A stretch of DNA of 64,000 nucleotides from Gemmatimonadota bacterium. Lineage in GTDB: Bacteria > Gemmatimonadota > Gemmatimonadetes > Longimicrobiales > Gaopeijiaceae. Below the pieces are notes generated by a model. It saw only the letters and a program-made list of their open reading frames with translations, had not been told where the DNA came from and did not search any database. The DNA lies in the NCBI GenBank assembly GCA_021295815.1, contig JAGWBQ010000001.1:25165-89164 (forward strand), given 5' to 3'. This document shows positions 9,297-17,329 of the stretch, piece by piece. Within the stretch, counting starts at the first letter, position 1. Every line of letters starts with the position of its first letter. A program made the translations under genes and the position numbers.

Positions 9297-10070
9297 TCAA
9301 TCGGCTCCGTTTCCGCGCCGCATGAAGAACAGATCGAGCTGGTAGGGATCGGAGTAGCGGCCCATGACTTCTCTGGTCGAGCCCAATTCGGCGAAGAGTC
9401 GCTCGACGGGATCCGCCTTGACGAGCTCGTCGAGACGCTCCTGCCAGGGACGAAGCAGGTCCCGATCGGGCGGCGGTCCTTCCATGGCTCTCAAGCCCTG
9501 AATGACCCGGGACACCGCTACCGGATCCCGGTGGTCGGCGGCAGGCACCTTGATGAACTCCCTGAGAGCGGCTTCGCGGTCGCCGGCGTCGTGAAGGAGG
9601 TGGCCGAGGTTGACTCGCGCGCTATGGCGGTCGGGATCGAGAGCGAGCGCCATGTTCAGGCATCGGCAGGCCCCGTCAGCGTCGCCCAGTCTGTCGCGCG
9701 CGTATCCCAGCGCCTCGATGAGCGCGGCACTGTCCGGGACCCGATGCCATGCCCGAGCCAGGAGGTCGCGGCAGCGCTCGAAGAGACCTTCCTGGTAGAA
9801 GGCTGCCGCCACTTGGAGCGAGTGCTCCGGATCGTCGAGACCCGCCATCGATTCAGCCCTCTCGATGAGGCCGACCGCCTGTTCGTGCGCCCCGAACCGA
9901 AGCAGGACGCGCCCCAGCCCGGCCAGCGCCTCCGTGTTCGCCGCATCGATGGAAAGAGCGAGCTCGAAGGAGTTCCTGGCCCAGGCGTATTCCTCCCGAT
10001 CCAGACGAACGTTTCCAAGCTCGGCGTGCAGCTCCGAAGACCTGGGATGGACGACCAATCCCGCCCTCAC
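9297..10070 (-). CDS. TPR-repeat protein (start uncertain)
   Basis: At least 257 residues of tetratricopeptide repeats (ARNSFELALSIDAANTEALA, CRCLNMALALDPDRHSARVN, ending YSDPYQLDLFFMRRGNGAD). No ATG, GTG or TTG exists in this frame between the upstream gene's stop (10154) and the GTG at 10070, which I use. The upstream in-frame stretch (RQALVEALDAVRAGLVVHP, to about 10150) already looks like a TPR helix, so the real start may be a rare codon further up. The next in-frame ATG (10370) would overlap the glycosylasparaginase gene by over 200 bases and is unlikely. No signal peptide is seen in the chosen version. Function unknown; TPRs mediate protein contacts. Confidence 0.72.
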   Translation of the reverse strand: MRAGLVVHPRSSELHAELGNVRLDREEYAWARNSFELALSIDAANTEALAGLGRVLLRFGAHEQAVGLIERAESMAGLDDPEHSLQVAAAFYQEGLFERCRDLLARAWHRVPDSAALIEALGYARDRLGDADGACRCLNMALALDPDRHSARVNLGHLLHDAGDREAALREFIKVPAADHRDPVAVSRVIQGLRAMEGPPPDRDLLRPWQERLDELVKADPVERLFAELGSTREVMGRYSDPYQLDLFFMRRGNGAD

Positions 10071-10153
10071 CGCATCCAGGGCCTCGACGAGCGCCTGTCG
10101 GGAGCGGAGGTCCCGGCTCCTGCCGAGGCAGTCCTGCTGGTTCGTGACGCCCT

Positions 10154-11254
10154 CTATCGCTGACGCTCGAACAGGTAAGCGGAGTCCTCGTGCCTGGCGC
10201 CGCCCCCGTCGGCCACGGCGAAGCGGGCGCCGGACCAGATGGCCGCGCCGCCGTAGTCGCCGTTCTTGTTCACCGCGTAGTAGTTGACATTGAAGTTGGG
10301 CCGGCCCTCTTCGTCGCGAAGGCGATCCTCCACGGTGAGGTGTGCGATGCGCCGGAGAGCTTCCAGACACGCGTCGGTGGGTTGCATGCCGTTACGCATC
10401 ATCTCCACGACGGTGTAGCTGCCGCAGGTCTTGATGACCGCCTCGCCGCGGCCCGTGGATCCGGCCGCTCCCACATCGTTGTCGCAGTACTGGCCCGCGC
10501 CGATGATGGGCGAGTCGCCCACGCGTCCCGGAATCTTGTAGGCGAGTCCGGAGGTGGTCGTGACCGAGGAGAGGTCGCCGTCGGCGTCGACGATGTCGCA
10601 GTTTATGGTCCCCTGCGGGCGGTACCCGTCGTGAGAATCCAGGAGCCCGTCGCCGAAATCCTCCGGCGCGCGCATGGAGCCGATCCCCTCGCCGGACTCC
10701 TCCGGCGTCAGGTAGTCGTCGCGGTCGCTCAGGCGGGCTCGCCACTCGATCCAGCGCCGGCGGGAAGACTCGGTGAGGAGATCCTCCATCTTGTGGCCCA
10801 TCGATAGAGCGAAACGCTGCGCCCCTTCGCCCACCAGCAGGTGATGATCGGTGTAGCGCATCACGTCGAGCGCGACCAGGGAAGGCCGCTTGAATCCCTC
10901 CAGGGCGGCAACCGCACCCGCGCCCCGGGTGGGGCCGTGCATCAGCGAGGAGTCGAGCTGAACCATGCCGTCCTCGTTCGGAAGTCCGCCGTAACCGACC
11001 GAGGAGTCGTTCGGGTCCTCCTCGACGAGATTGACCCCGCGGACGATCGCCTCGATCGTGGTGGCGCCGCCCTCGAGCTCCCGAAGCGCGGTCTCGACCG
11101 CTGCCAGTCCGTTGCCTGAGGCGACGCAGGTGGGGGTGACCCGTCGGACGATGACCGCCGGTGCGGTCGCGCCTCGCACGGGGAGGGCTCCGCCGAAAGC
11201 TGCTCCCACACCGGCCCCTGCGGACACTCGAATAAAGTCACGTCTAGTTGCCAT
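10154..11254 (-). CDS. Tat-exported glycosylasparaginase / isoaspartyl peptidase family
   Basis: 366 residues of the Ntn-hydrolase asparaginase family (N4-(beta-N-acetylglucosaminyl)-L-asparaginase, isoaspartyl peptidase/type III asparaginase). The N-terminus carries a twin-arginine motif (ATRRDFIRVSAGAGVGAAFG), so it folds in the cytoplasm and is exported. VGYGGLPNEDGMVQLD and GAVAALEGFKRPSLVALDVM match the alpha chain. The nucleophile is Thr216 in QGTINCDIVDADGDLSS, where autocleavage exposes the beta chain. RVGDSPIIGAGQYCDN and STGRGEAVIK form the substrate loop. It would release aspartate from glycosylated asparagine or from damaged beta-aspartyl peptides outside the cytoplasm. The Gly-Thr cleavage site means the exact substrate is open. 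Confidence 0.9.
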   Translation of the reverse strand: MATRRDFIRVSAGAGVGAAFGGALPVRGATAPAVIVRRVTPTCVASGNGLAAVETALRELEGGATTIEAIVRGVNLVEEDPNDSSVGYGGLPNEDGMVQLDSSLMHGPTRGAGAVAALEGFKRPSLVALDVMRYTDHHLLVGEGAQRFALSMGHKMEDLLTESSRRRWIEWRARLSDRDDYLTPEESGEGIGSMRAPEDFGDGLLDSHDGYRPQGTINCDIVDADGDLSSVTTTSGLAYKIPGRVGDSPIIGAGQYCDNDVGAAGSTGRGEAVIKTCGSYTVVEMMRNGMQPTDACLEALRRIAHLTVEDRLRDEEGRPNFNVNYYAVNKNGDYGGAAIWSGARFAVADGGGARHEDSAYLFERQR

Positions 11255-11326
11255 GTCTGTTTCCCCTCTCTGTCGGAGTCGCGCCGAGCCTGGCGGCGAG
11301 CGGCGCTCCGGCCTCCGTGTGCGGGC

Positions 11327-11554
11327 TTAGCGCAGCGCCGGATGAACGATGGGCGGTTCGCAGAACCTGGTGCCGATCTCGAAGAGCGACGTCAGCTCCT
11401 TCTGGTCGAGCGTTTCGTAGCGTTCGCCGATGTACTCGATGGTCTCTTCCATCCACTTGCCCTGAGCGTCCTGCGCAGCCTCGAGCACGCCGCAGTTGTT
11501 GATGTGGCTGAAGAGCTCGTCGCGAGCCCTGTCGAAGATCTTCTTTCTGTCCAA
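11327..11554 (-). CDS. Small conserved-looking protein, TTG start
   Basis: 75 residues: an acidic helical protein beginning (M)DRKKIFDRARDELFSHI and ending EIGTRFCEPPIVHPALR. A perfect AGGAGG sits 5 nt before a TTG codon at 11554, which decides the start; the longer ATG reading to 11686 would add an unlikely leader. It has two cysteines (residues 21 and 65) and no membrane segment. I do not recognise the family. It lies 72 nt upstream of the glycosylasparaginase gene on the same strand and may be transcribed with it. Confidence 0.72.
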   Translation of the reverse strand: MDRKKIFDRARDELFSHINNCGVLEAAQDAQGKWMEETIEYIGERYETLDQKELTSLFEIGTRFCEPPIVHPALR

Positions 11555-11828
11555 ACCGGCCTCCTGCCGTTGGTTCCGGCCCCGGGCGGGCGTGTCCGCA
11601 ACCGTCGAATCCGGAGTTGATGTCGTCCAAAGATAAGCCCTTGCGTATGGTGCGCCAGTACCGAAGCGAGCCGCACCCCTTCCCATCTTCGTGCTTCGCG
11701 TTCAATTTCATCCGCCGCCCCGACCTCGTTCCCAGGCGAGCGGACGGATCCCGTGAACCCGCCACGAGAGGAACCATGCCCGCCGACACCCGCCCACCGT
11801 CGCCCGCCAACCCAGGCGAGGCGCGGAC

Positions 11829-12236
11829 ATGAGCTGCCGGCTCCGGTTCGCCGCAGTGTGCGACGATGCCCGGGAGACCCCCGCCGGACGCATCGATCTC
11901 CACGGCGTCTTCTACGATCTCGCCGCACCCGGCTTTCCGGCGCAGCAGGATCGGCTCGTGCTGGTCGCCGTCCTCGAGTGGGATCACCACGACCACGGCC
12001 GCTACCGTTTCCGGGCCGATCTCGTCGACGAAGCCGGCGCCGTCTCGCTTACGGTCGAGGGCGAAACGGAGGTGACGCCGTCCCGACAGGGTTATCCGCC
12101 CCCCCGCTCGCGGCTGATCATGCCTCTGGAGAAGGTGATCTTCCCCGGGCCCGGACAGTACGCCTTCCGAATCCGGGTCAAGGGGAGGGAGCTCGAGGGA
12201 CCGGGCATCTTCCTGATGGAGGCGGAGCCGGTCTGA
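11829..12236 (+). CDS. DUF6941-like small protein
   Basis: 135 residues, predicted cytoplasmic and mostly beta-strand: RIDLHGVFYDLAAPGFPAQQ, RLVLVAVLEWDHHDHGRYRF, KVIFPGPGQYAFRI. This layout (two-part beta domain with an HGVF early motif and a PGxYxFRI late strand) resembles the DUF6941 family, whose function is not established. The ATG has GAGG 7 nt upstream. It is convergent with the methyltransferase-like gene. The assignment is by eye and moderate. Confidence 0.75.
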   Translation: MSCRLRFAAVCDDARETPAGRIDLHGVFYDLAAPGFPAQQDRLVLVAVLEWDHHDHGRYRFRADLVDEAGAVSLTVEGETEVTPSRQGYPPPRSRLIMPLEKVIFPGPGQYAFRIRVKGRELEGPGIFLMEAEPV

Positions 12237-12267
12237 CCGGGTTTTCGCGCGGCCGGACGAGAGGGGA

Positions 12268-12885
12268 TCAGTCGGAGCCGCCCAAAGCGACCTTGAGACC
12301 GAGGACGGCAAAGATCCCGGCAGCGCCCAGCGCCACCTGCCACTCCCGATTTCTCAGGTAGCGGGCCATCGCACCCTCTTCCCGAGCCGAAACCGCGCCG
12401 TCGCGGGCCGGAGTTTTCTCCTCCTCGAGCGCCGCCTCGCCGACAGCTTCTTCCGCGACCGCCCTCGCCTCTCCGCCTAACATCCGTCCCGGTCTGGGAA
12501 TCAGCCTCGGGACCGCCTCGCGGTAGCGGAGGAAGTCGTCGCCGAAAATCGCCTCGAGATGGATCTCCTCGACCATGATGGTCGGTCCGTAGACGATCAC
12601 GAAGAAGAGCAGGAAGACCAGAGTCCACACCCAGCTCGCGGACGCCGCGGCGACGCCTGCGCCCAGCAGGAAGGTGCCCGCGTAGAGAGGATGCCTGACG
12701 AAGCGGTACGGACCGGTGACGGCGAGCTCGCGATCCTTCCGAATGACCGAAGCCGCCCCCGCCCTGAGCGCGAGCCCCGCGAAGGTCAGGACGGCTCCCC
12801 AGATCAGGGCCGTCGTCTCCGGACGGGCGAGAAAAAGGAAGGGAAAGAGCAGGACCCAGACGGTGTCTCTGCGCCGGCGGATCAG
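12268..12885 (-). CDS. ICMT/PEMT-like membrane methyltransferase, non-canonical start
   Basis: About 205 residues with several membrane helices (VWVLLFPFLFLARP; TALIWGAVLTFAGLALRAG; WVWTLVFLLFFVIVYGP) and the SAM-binding motif of isoprenylcysteine/phospholipid methyltransferases, TGPYRFVRHPLYAG, followed by EEIHLEAIFGDDFLRYREAVPRLIP. A further C-terminal helix (VALGAAGIFAVLGLKVAL) is attached. The homologous region reaches back to the stop of the upstream gene, yet there is no ATG/GTG/TTG near it. A CTG at 12885 overlaps the TGA of the glycosyltransferase gene (CTGA) and may be used through translational coupling; otherwise the start is lost or there is a frame error. It is the last gene of the envelope operon and probably methylates a lipid or prenyl substrate. 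Confidence 0.7.
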   Translation of the reverse strand: MIRRRRDTVWVLLFPFLFLARPETTALIWGAVLTFAGLALRAGAASVIRKDRELAVTGPYRFVRHPLYAGTFLLGAGVAAASASWVWTLVFLLFFVIVYGPTIMVEEIHLEAIFGDDFLRYREAVPRLIPRPGRMLGGEARAVAEEAVGEAALEEEKTPARDGAVSAREEGAMARYLRNREWQVALGAAGIFAVLGLKVALGGSD

Positions 12886-14507
12886 CTCCCTGAATCGGGG
12901 CGAGCCAAACGGCTTCGGGCCATGGTCCGGGCTCGGGCCTCCGGGTTGAGCGGCAGCCCCGCTCGATGGTCGGTCAGATATAGTTCGAGCGCTCCCGGGA
13001 ATCGCGGTACGTCGGTTCTGAGGTAGACGAGCAGCCGTCGCTCGTCGTCGGAGAGATAGATCTCGGCTTCCATGCCCTCGGCGAACATGCCTTCCACCTG
13101 CACGACGGGCTCGATCACCAGGCAATCGAAGACCCCGGCGTCGACCTCGCGCCGCTCCCGCCTGAGAACGCGAATGATGACGGGATTGCCGTCCTCCTTG
13201 AAGTAGCGGGGCAGCGTATAGGTCTTGCCCACCTCCAGATCCATCTGTCGCAGATAGTATATGAAGGCTATGTCGTCGAGCGGAAGCGACGAACCGAGAG
13301 GGCCGGAGTCCTCCACGTCCTCGCGCCGCCACTCTCCTTCTTCCGGATACATCTCGTAGTGGCGTTCGCCCTGGTAGCCGGTCTGATCGGTCGTCCTCAG
13401 GTAGCGGTGGCTCTGGAGAGTCCGGGTGTCGATGAAAGTGGTGTGGTTCTGCTTGTAGTTGAAGCCGAATCTGCCGCCGTCGATGTTCAGCCCGGCCCGG
13501 TAGGTGGAGTTGCCCCTCACCTCGTCGAGCCCTTCGACGAAGAGTTGACCGTGACCCACGTCGAACCATCCCAGTTCGACCCGGTAGGAGAGCTGTTCGC
13601 CGGGCCCGAAGGATACCTGGGCCGCGGCCGCGTCTTCGGGATAGACTGCGGCGAGGGAGTCGAGGAGGGCGGTGGCGGAGCGTGCGGAGTGGGCCTCAGG
13701 GTCGTCCTGGGCCTGCACGCCGGCCGACGCTGTAAGCAGGAAGGCGAGCACGGCGACAACGACCGGAAGCGCGCGGCGCTTCAGGGCCTTCCGTGCCTGC
13801 AGCAGGCGGCCGAGTTCCCTCAGCGGGCGGTGACGGGTGGGCCGGGTGCGAAGATGGGGCCGGAAAGCGGTGGAGATTTCGACCGAACGACGGGAGAGGC
13901 CGCCGAACAGACCCAGCGCCTCGGCGTTCGCCCCCCAGCCGTCCGACCCGAAGGCCTGGTCCGCAGCCGGGCTCCCGTCGAGCTCGAAGCCGCCCTTAAG
14001 CACCATGACGCGATAGGCGCGCAGGCTCGCGAAGGGATCCCCGGGAAACCCGCTGAGCGGTCCGCGCTCGAAGAAGCGGCTAACGAGTCTAAGCAGCCGA
14101 CCGGAGAGCCCTCGCGGTCGCACCTCCGGTTTCGGGCGCGCCGCGACCAGGTCGGCCCCTCCCTCCAGCGCCTTGACCATGGGCAGCAGATCGGCCGGGT
14201 CCTCGGTCAGATCGGCCTGGAGCAGGACGGCGAAGTCGCGCTTGGGATAGGCCGAGTCGTCCACCACCCAGCGGAGCAGCCGCTCGCTAGCGCAGGCGAA
14301 TCCCTTGCGGTCGTCGGACCGGTGGACGGTGAGCGGAACGTGCCGGCCATAGCGGGCGAGCACCTCGGAGCTTCCGTCGTCGGAAGCGTCGTCGAAGGTC
14401 ACCACACGGAAATCCCGACCCGCGTCGGAGAACACGCGACGCGTCTTCCACAGAACCGGCCCGATGGTAGCGGCCTCGTTGTGGACAGGGATGCAGACGT
14501 AAACCAT
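12882..14507 (-). CDS. Fusion: GT2 glycosyltransferase + signal-like TM helix + DUF3108 domain
   Basis: 541 residues without interruption. Residues 1-240 are a family-2 glycosyltransferase: VYVCIPVHNEAATIGPVL, TFDDASDDGSSEVL (nucleotide-binding Asp pair) and LLQADLTED (metal Asp). Residues 241-268 (KALKRRALPVVVAVLAFLLT then ASAGVQAQ) look exactly like a signal peptide with an AxA-type end, here internal. Residues 270-541 match the exported DUF3108 domain (GEQLSYRVELGWFDVGHGQL ... PRYFKEDGNPVIIRV ... LVIEPVVQVEGMF). The GT would stay in the cytoplasm while DUF3108 lies in the periplasm, unless a second translation start (for example the GTG inside the helix) makes a separate protein. The start is 6 nt after the acyltransferase stop. 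Confidence 0.85.
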   Translation of the reverse strand: MVYVCIPVHNEAATIGPVLWKTRRVFSDAGRDFRVVTFDDASDDGSSEVLARYGRHVPLTVHRSDDRKGFACASERLLRWVVDDSAYPKRDFAVLLQADLTEDPADLLPMVKALEGGADLVAARPKPEVRPRGLSGRLLRLVSRFFERGPLSGFPGDPFASLRAYRVMVLKGGFELDGSPAADQAFGSDGWGANAEALGLFGGLSRRSVEISTAFRPHLRTRPTRHRPLRELGRLLQARKALKRRALPVVVAVLAFLLTASAGVQAQDDPEAHSARSATALLDSLAAVYPEDAAAAQVSFGPGEQLSYRVELGWFDVGHGQLFVEGLDEVRGNSTYRAGLNIDGGRFGFNYKQNHTTFIDTRTLQSHRYLRTTDQTGYQGERHYEMYPEEGEWRREDVEDSGPLGSSLPLDDIAFIYYLRQMDLEVGKTYTLPRYFKEDGNPVIIRVLRRERREVDAGVFDCLVIEPVVQVEGMFAEGMEAEIYLSDDERRLLVYLRTDVPRFPGALELYLTDHRAGLPLNPEARARTMARSRLARPDSGS

Positions 14508-14513
14508 GCGCGG

Positions 14514-15458
14514 TTATACGGGAGAGGTCGGTACCGGTTCCCGGCCTTGGCGGTCCGCAGACGGGGTTCGCCCGTTCGAACCGAGGCTGCGGAGGTGCTC
14601 CGGCGGTCGGGGCTTCCAGCGTCGATGCTGCCAGAAGTACTGCTCGGGCACCCTGCGGATGGCCCGCTCGAGCGCTGCGTGGTAGGACGCCAGCAGGTCC
14701 GTCGGTTCGACGGCGTGCCCCAGGGATTCCACGTGGACGACATACGAGTCGCCCGCGCGGAGGGCGTAGCCGAAGAGGGCGGGAACTCCTAGCCGGGCCG
14801 CGAAGGTCGCAGCGCCGAGAGGAGTGGGCGCGTCCTCGCCGAAGAACGGAACGAGAGCGCCGCCGCGTGCCGGGTTCTGGTCGCTGGGTACGGCGACTAC
14901 CCGTCCTCGCCTCAGAGCCCGGGGCACCTCCCGCACCGCCCGCTCCGCGTCGATGACGCCCCAGCCGATCCGTGCACGGACGCCGGCCAGAACCGCGTCG
15001 AGACGGGGGTTGCGCAGAGGTTTCACCACCGCGTCGAACGGTATCCCTCGCGTGACGAACCCGGCGGTTCCGACCTCCCAGCTTCCCAGGTGAGCCGTGA
15101 AGAGGATCACGCCCTTTCCTTTCGCTCGGGCGTCCCGGAGCAGTTCCATTCCGACGAAGTCCGTACGCCTGCGGAGCTCCTCCTCGGAAGCCCGACTCAG
15201 ACGAAGCGCCGACACCAGCTCGCGTCCGAGATGCCGCCAGCTCGCTCTCGCGATCCCCGCGCGCCAGGCGGCCGAACTTTCGGGGAAAGCTAGGCGCAGG
15301 TTGCAGAGAACGACCCGACGTCGCCCTCGCAGGAGCGCCCCCGCAGCGGCCCCGAAGCTCTCGCCCAGCCGAAATGCGGCGGCCTCGGGGAGACGGCGAG
15401 CCAACCACTCGACGGCGAGGAAGAGGGCGGTCTCCAGTTCCTGCTTGAGCCTCGTCAC
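14514..15458 (-). CDS. Lysophospholipid acyltransferase (LpxL/HtrB family)
   Basis: 314 residues, the usual length of lipid A lauroyl/myristoyl-type acyltransferases. An N-terminal membrane helix is followed by the catalytic HxxxxE motif HLGSWE (His123, Glu128), the Arg-containing VVKPLRNPRLD block and VPSDQNPARGGALVPFFGEDA. The C-terminal IRRVPEQYFWQHRRWK is typical of LpxL/LpxM. It should move an acyl chain onto a lipid A precursor or similar glycolipid at the inner membrane. It starts at a GTG overlapping the TGA of the ABC transporter gene (GTGA), so translation is coupled. The gene supports a diderm envelope. Confidence 0.9.
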   Translation of the reverse strand: MTRLKQELETALFLAVEWLARRLPEAAAFRLGESFGAAAGALLRGRRRVVLCNLRLAFPESSAAWRAGIARASWRHLGRELVSALRLSRASEEELRRRTDFVGMELLRDARAKGKGVILFTAHLGSWEVGTAGFVTRGIPFDAVVKPLRNPRLDAVLAGVRARIGWGVIDAERAVREVPRALRRGRVVAVPSDQNPARGGALVPFFGEDAPTPLGAATFAARLGVPALFGYALRAGDSYVVHVESLGHAVEPTDLLASYHAALERAIRRVPEQYFWQHRRWKPRPPEHLRSLGSNGRTPSADRQGREPVPTSPV

Positions 15459-17329
15459 GAGAGAACCGGCGACTCCCGGCCGGGAGCGGGCGACTCCGGC
15501 GCGAAGAGAGTGGAATAAAGGCCGCCGGTGCGGATCAGTTCCTCGTGATCTCCCGACTCCACCATCCTTCCGCCTTCAAGGACGATCGTCTCGTCGGCGA
15601 TGCGCGCCGTTGCGATCCGGTGGGCGATGAGGATCACGGTCCGCTCTCGGCAGAGCGTTTTCACCGCCCTCACCACCTCGCGCTCCGCGTTCGGGTCGAG
15701 GTCGCTCGTGGCTTCGTCGAGAATCAGGATGGGTCTGTCGGCCAGAAGCGCCCGGGCGATGGCGATGCGTTGACGCTCTCCCGCCGAGAGAGACGCTCCT
15801 CCTTCGCCGACCTGGGCATCGTAGCCCTGCGGAAGCTCAGCGATGAACGCATGAGCCGACGCCGAGCGCGCGGCAGCCTCGATTTCCTGGCGGGTCGCGG
15901 TCGGCCGCCCATATGCGATGTTCGCCCGCACCGTATCGCTGAAGAGGACCCCGCCCTGCGGTACCAGCGCCATGAGCGCGCGAAGCTCGCCGGGGGCGAT
16001 CCGACGCGTGTCGACGCCGTCGACGGTGATCCTGCCTGCGTCCGGAACCATGAACCCGGCCAGCAGGTCCGCGAGCGTGCTCTTCCCCGCACCGCTCGGT
16101 CCGACGATCCCCAGGACCCGCCCCTTGGCGACCGAGAAGGAGAGGTCCCGCAGCCCCCCTCCTCCTTCCGGGTAGGTGAAGCCGACCTTCTCGAAACGGA
16201 TCTCACGCTCGAAGACCGGGGCCGGCCCGCGCGCGGCCTCGTTCTCGGCAGAGCCTTCACGCGGGAGCGCGAGGAACTCGCAGACGCGCTCGGCGGCCAC
16301 GAACCCGGGCATCGCCAGGGCCGGAACGTTCGCGACCGCCTTCACCGGCGAAAAGAGTCGCATCGAGAGCGCGAGAAAGGCGACGAAGCCCGCCCCGGCG
16401 AGGCTCCCGTCCACCACCAGACGAGCACCCAGCCAGAGTATCGCGACCGTGCCTGCGGTCGCCAGCATCTCGGTGGCTGGGCCGACAAGCGCCTTCCACC
16501 CGGCGGCCCGTATCCTGCTCTCGCGCAACCGTTCGGTGAGCGCGTCGAAGCGCTCGCTCTCCCGGCGCTCCGCCGAAGCTCCCTTCACCACCCGGATCAT
16601 CGAAACCGTCTCCAGAACCCGCGCAGCCACGTCCGCCCTCAACCCGGCGGTGACATGTTCGCGACCTCGCAAGCGGGAAACCATGGGACCCCAGAGGAGC
16701 ATGACCGAAGGAACCACGACGGCGGCCGCGAGCGTGAGCCGCCACGAGATGAGCGCCATGGCGGCGACGCAGGCGACGACGAGGCAGAGCGCCGACGCCA
16801 GCCGGGTAAGCTCCCGACCCAGGAAGAGTTTGAGTCGCTCGCACTCCGAGGTCAGACGGGTGACGAGCTCGCCCGCTCTGGCTCTGCCGAAGAACGAAAG
16901 GTCGGTTTGGATAAGGATCTCATAGAGCCGTCGGGAGACGTCTCGGTCGATTCCCTCTTCCAGACGCGCCGCCAGCAAATCCCTGAGGAAACCGAATCCG
17001 TTCTTGAGGGCGAAGAGAACGAAGATGAGGGCGATGACGCCCGTGACCGCGTCGAGGGGATCGCCCTGGAGATCGATCCACCGATAAACGGTCGCGTCGA
17101 GCAGATCCGAGACGGGCTCCCCGACCCCTCTCGGCTCCGCGCCCGCGCCGGCCGGCCCGCTCGCGGCGAAGACGGTCTCCACGAACGGGATGATGAGCAC
17201 CAGCGTGGCGGAATCCAGGAGCGCGAAACCTGCGGCCGCCAGCCACGACGCCGTCAGCGTCCCGAGCCAGGGGCGAATGAACGCCGCCAGGTTTTTCCGA
17301 AGTGACGGCTTCGAGGCCGGTCGCGTCAT
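15455..17329 (-). CDS. MsbA-like lipid-exporting ABC transporter (fused TMD-NBD)
   Basis: 624 residues: six membrane helices in the first ~340 residues, then an ATPase domain with Walker A (GPSGAGKST), Q-loop (VPQGGVLFSD), signature (SLSAGERQRIAIARALL), Walker B (PILILDEATSDLD) and switch His (IAHR). This is the half-transporter layout of MsbA/lipid flippases; the adjacent LpxL-like gene supports lipid A or glycolipid export. The ATG at 17329 overlaps the TGA of the PorX-like gene (ATGA). Longer readings extend through the PorX gene in another frame and are artefacts. Substrate is inferred only from context. Confidence 0.9.
   Translation of the reverse strand: MTRPASKPSLRKNLAAFIRPWLGTLTASWLAAAGFALLDSATLVLIIPFVETVFAASGPAGAGAEPRGVGEPVSDLLDATVYRWIDLQGDPLDAVTGVIALIFVLFALKNGFGFLRDLLAARLEEGIDRDVSRRLYEILIQTDLSFFGRARAGELVTRLTSECERLKLFLGRELTRLASALCLVVACVAAMALISWRLTLAAAVVVPSVMLLWGPMVSRLRGREHVTAGLRADVAARVLETVSMIRVVKGASAERRESERFDALTERLRESRIRAAGWKALVGPATEMLATAGTVAILWLGARLVVDGSLAGAGFVAFLALSMRLFSPVKAVANVPALAMPGFVAAERVCEFLALPREGSAENEAARGPAPVFEREIRFEKVGFTYPEGGGGLRDLSFSVAKGRVLGIVGPSGAGKSTLADLLAGFMVPDAGRITVDGVDTRRIAPGELRALMALVPQGGVLFSDTVRANIAYGRPTATRQEIEAAARSASAHAFIAELPQGYDAQVGEGGASLSAGERQRIAIARALLADRPILILDEATSDLDPNAEREVVRAVKTLCRERTVILIAHRIATARIADETIVLEGGRMVESGDHEELIRTGGLYSTLFAPESPAPGRESPVLS

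Noticed and set aside
11617-11832. 71-residue frame ending in ATGA overlap with the DUF6941-like gene
   Set aside because: Pro/Arg/Ser-rich, no motif, and the GGAG before it is too close to the start; probably chance.
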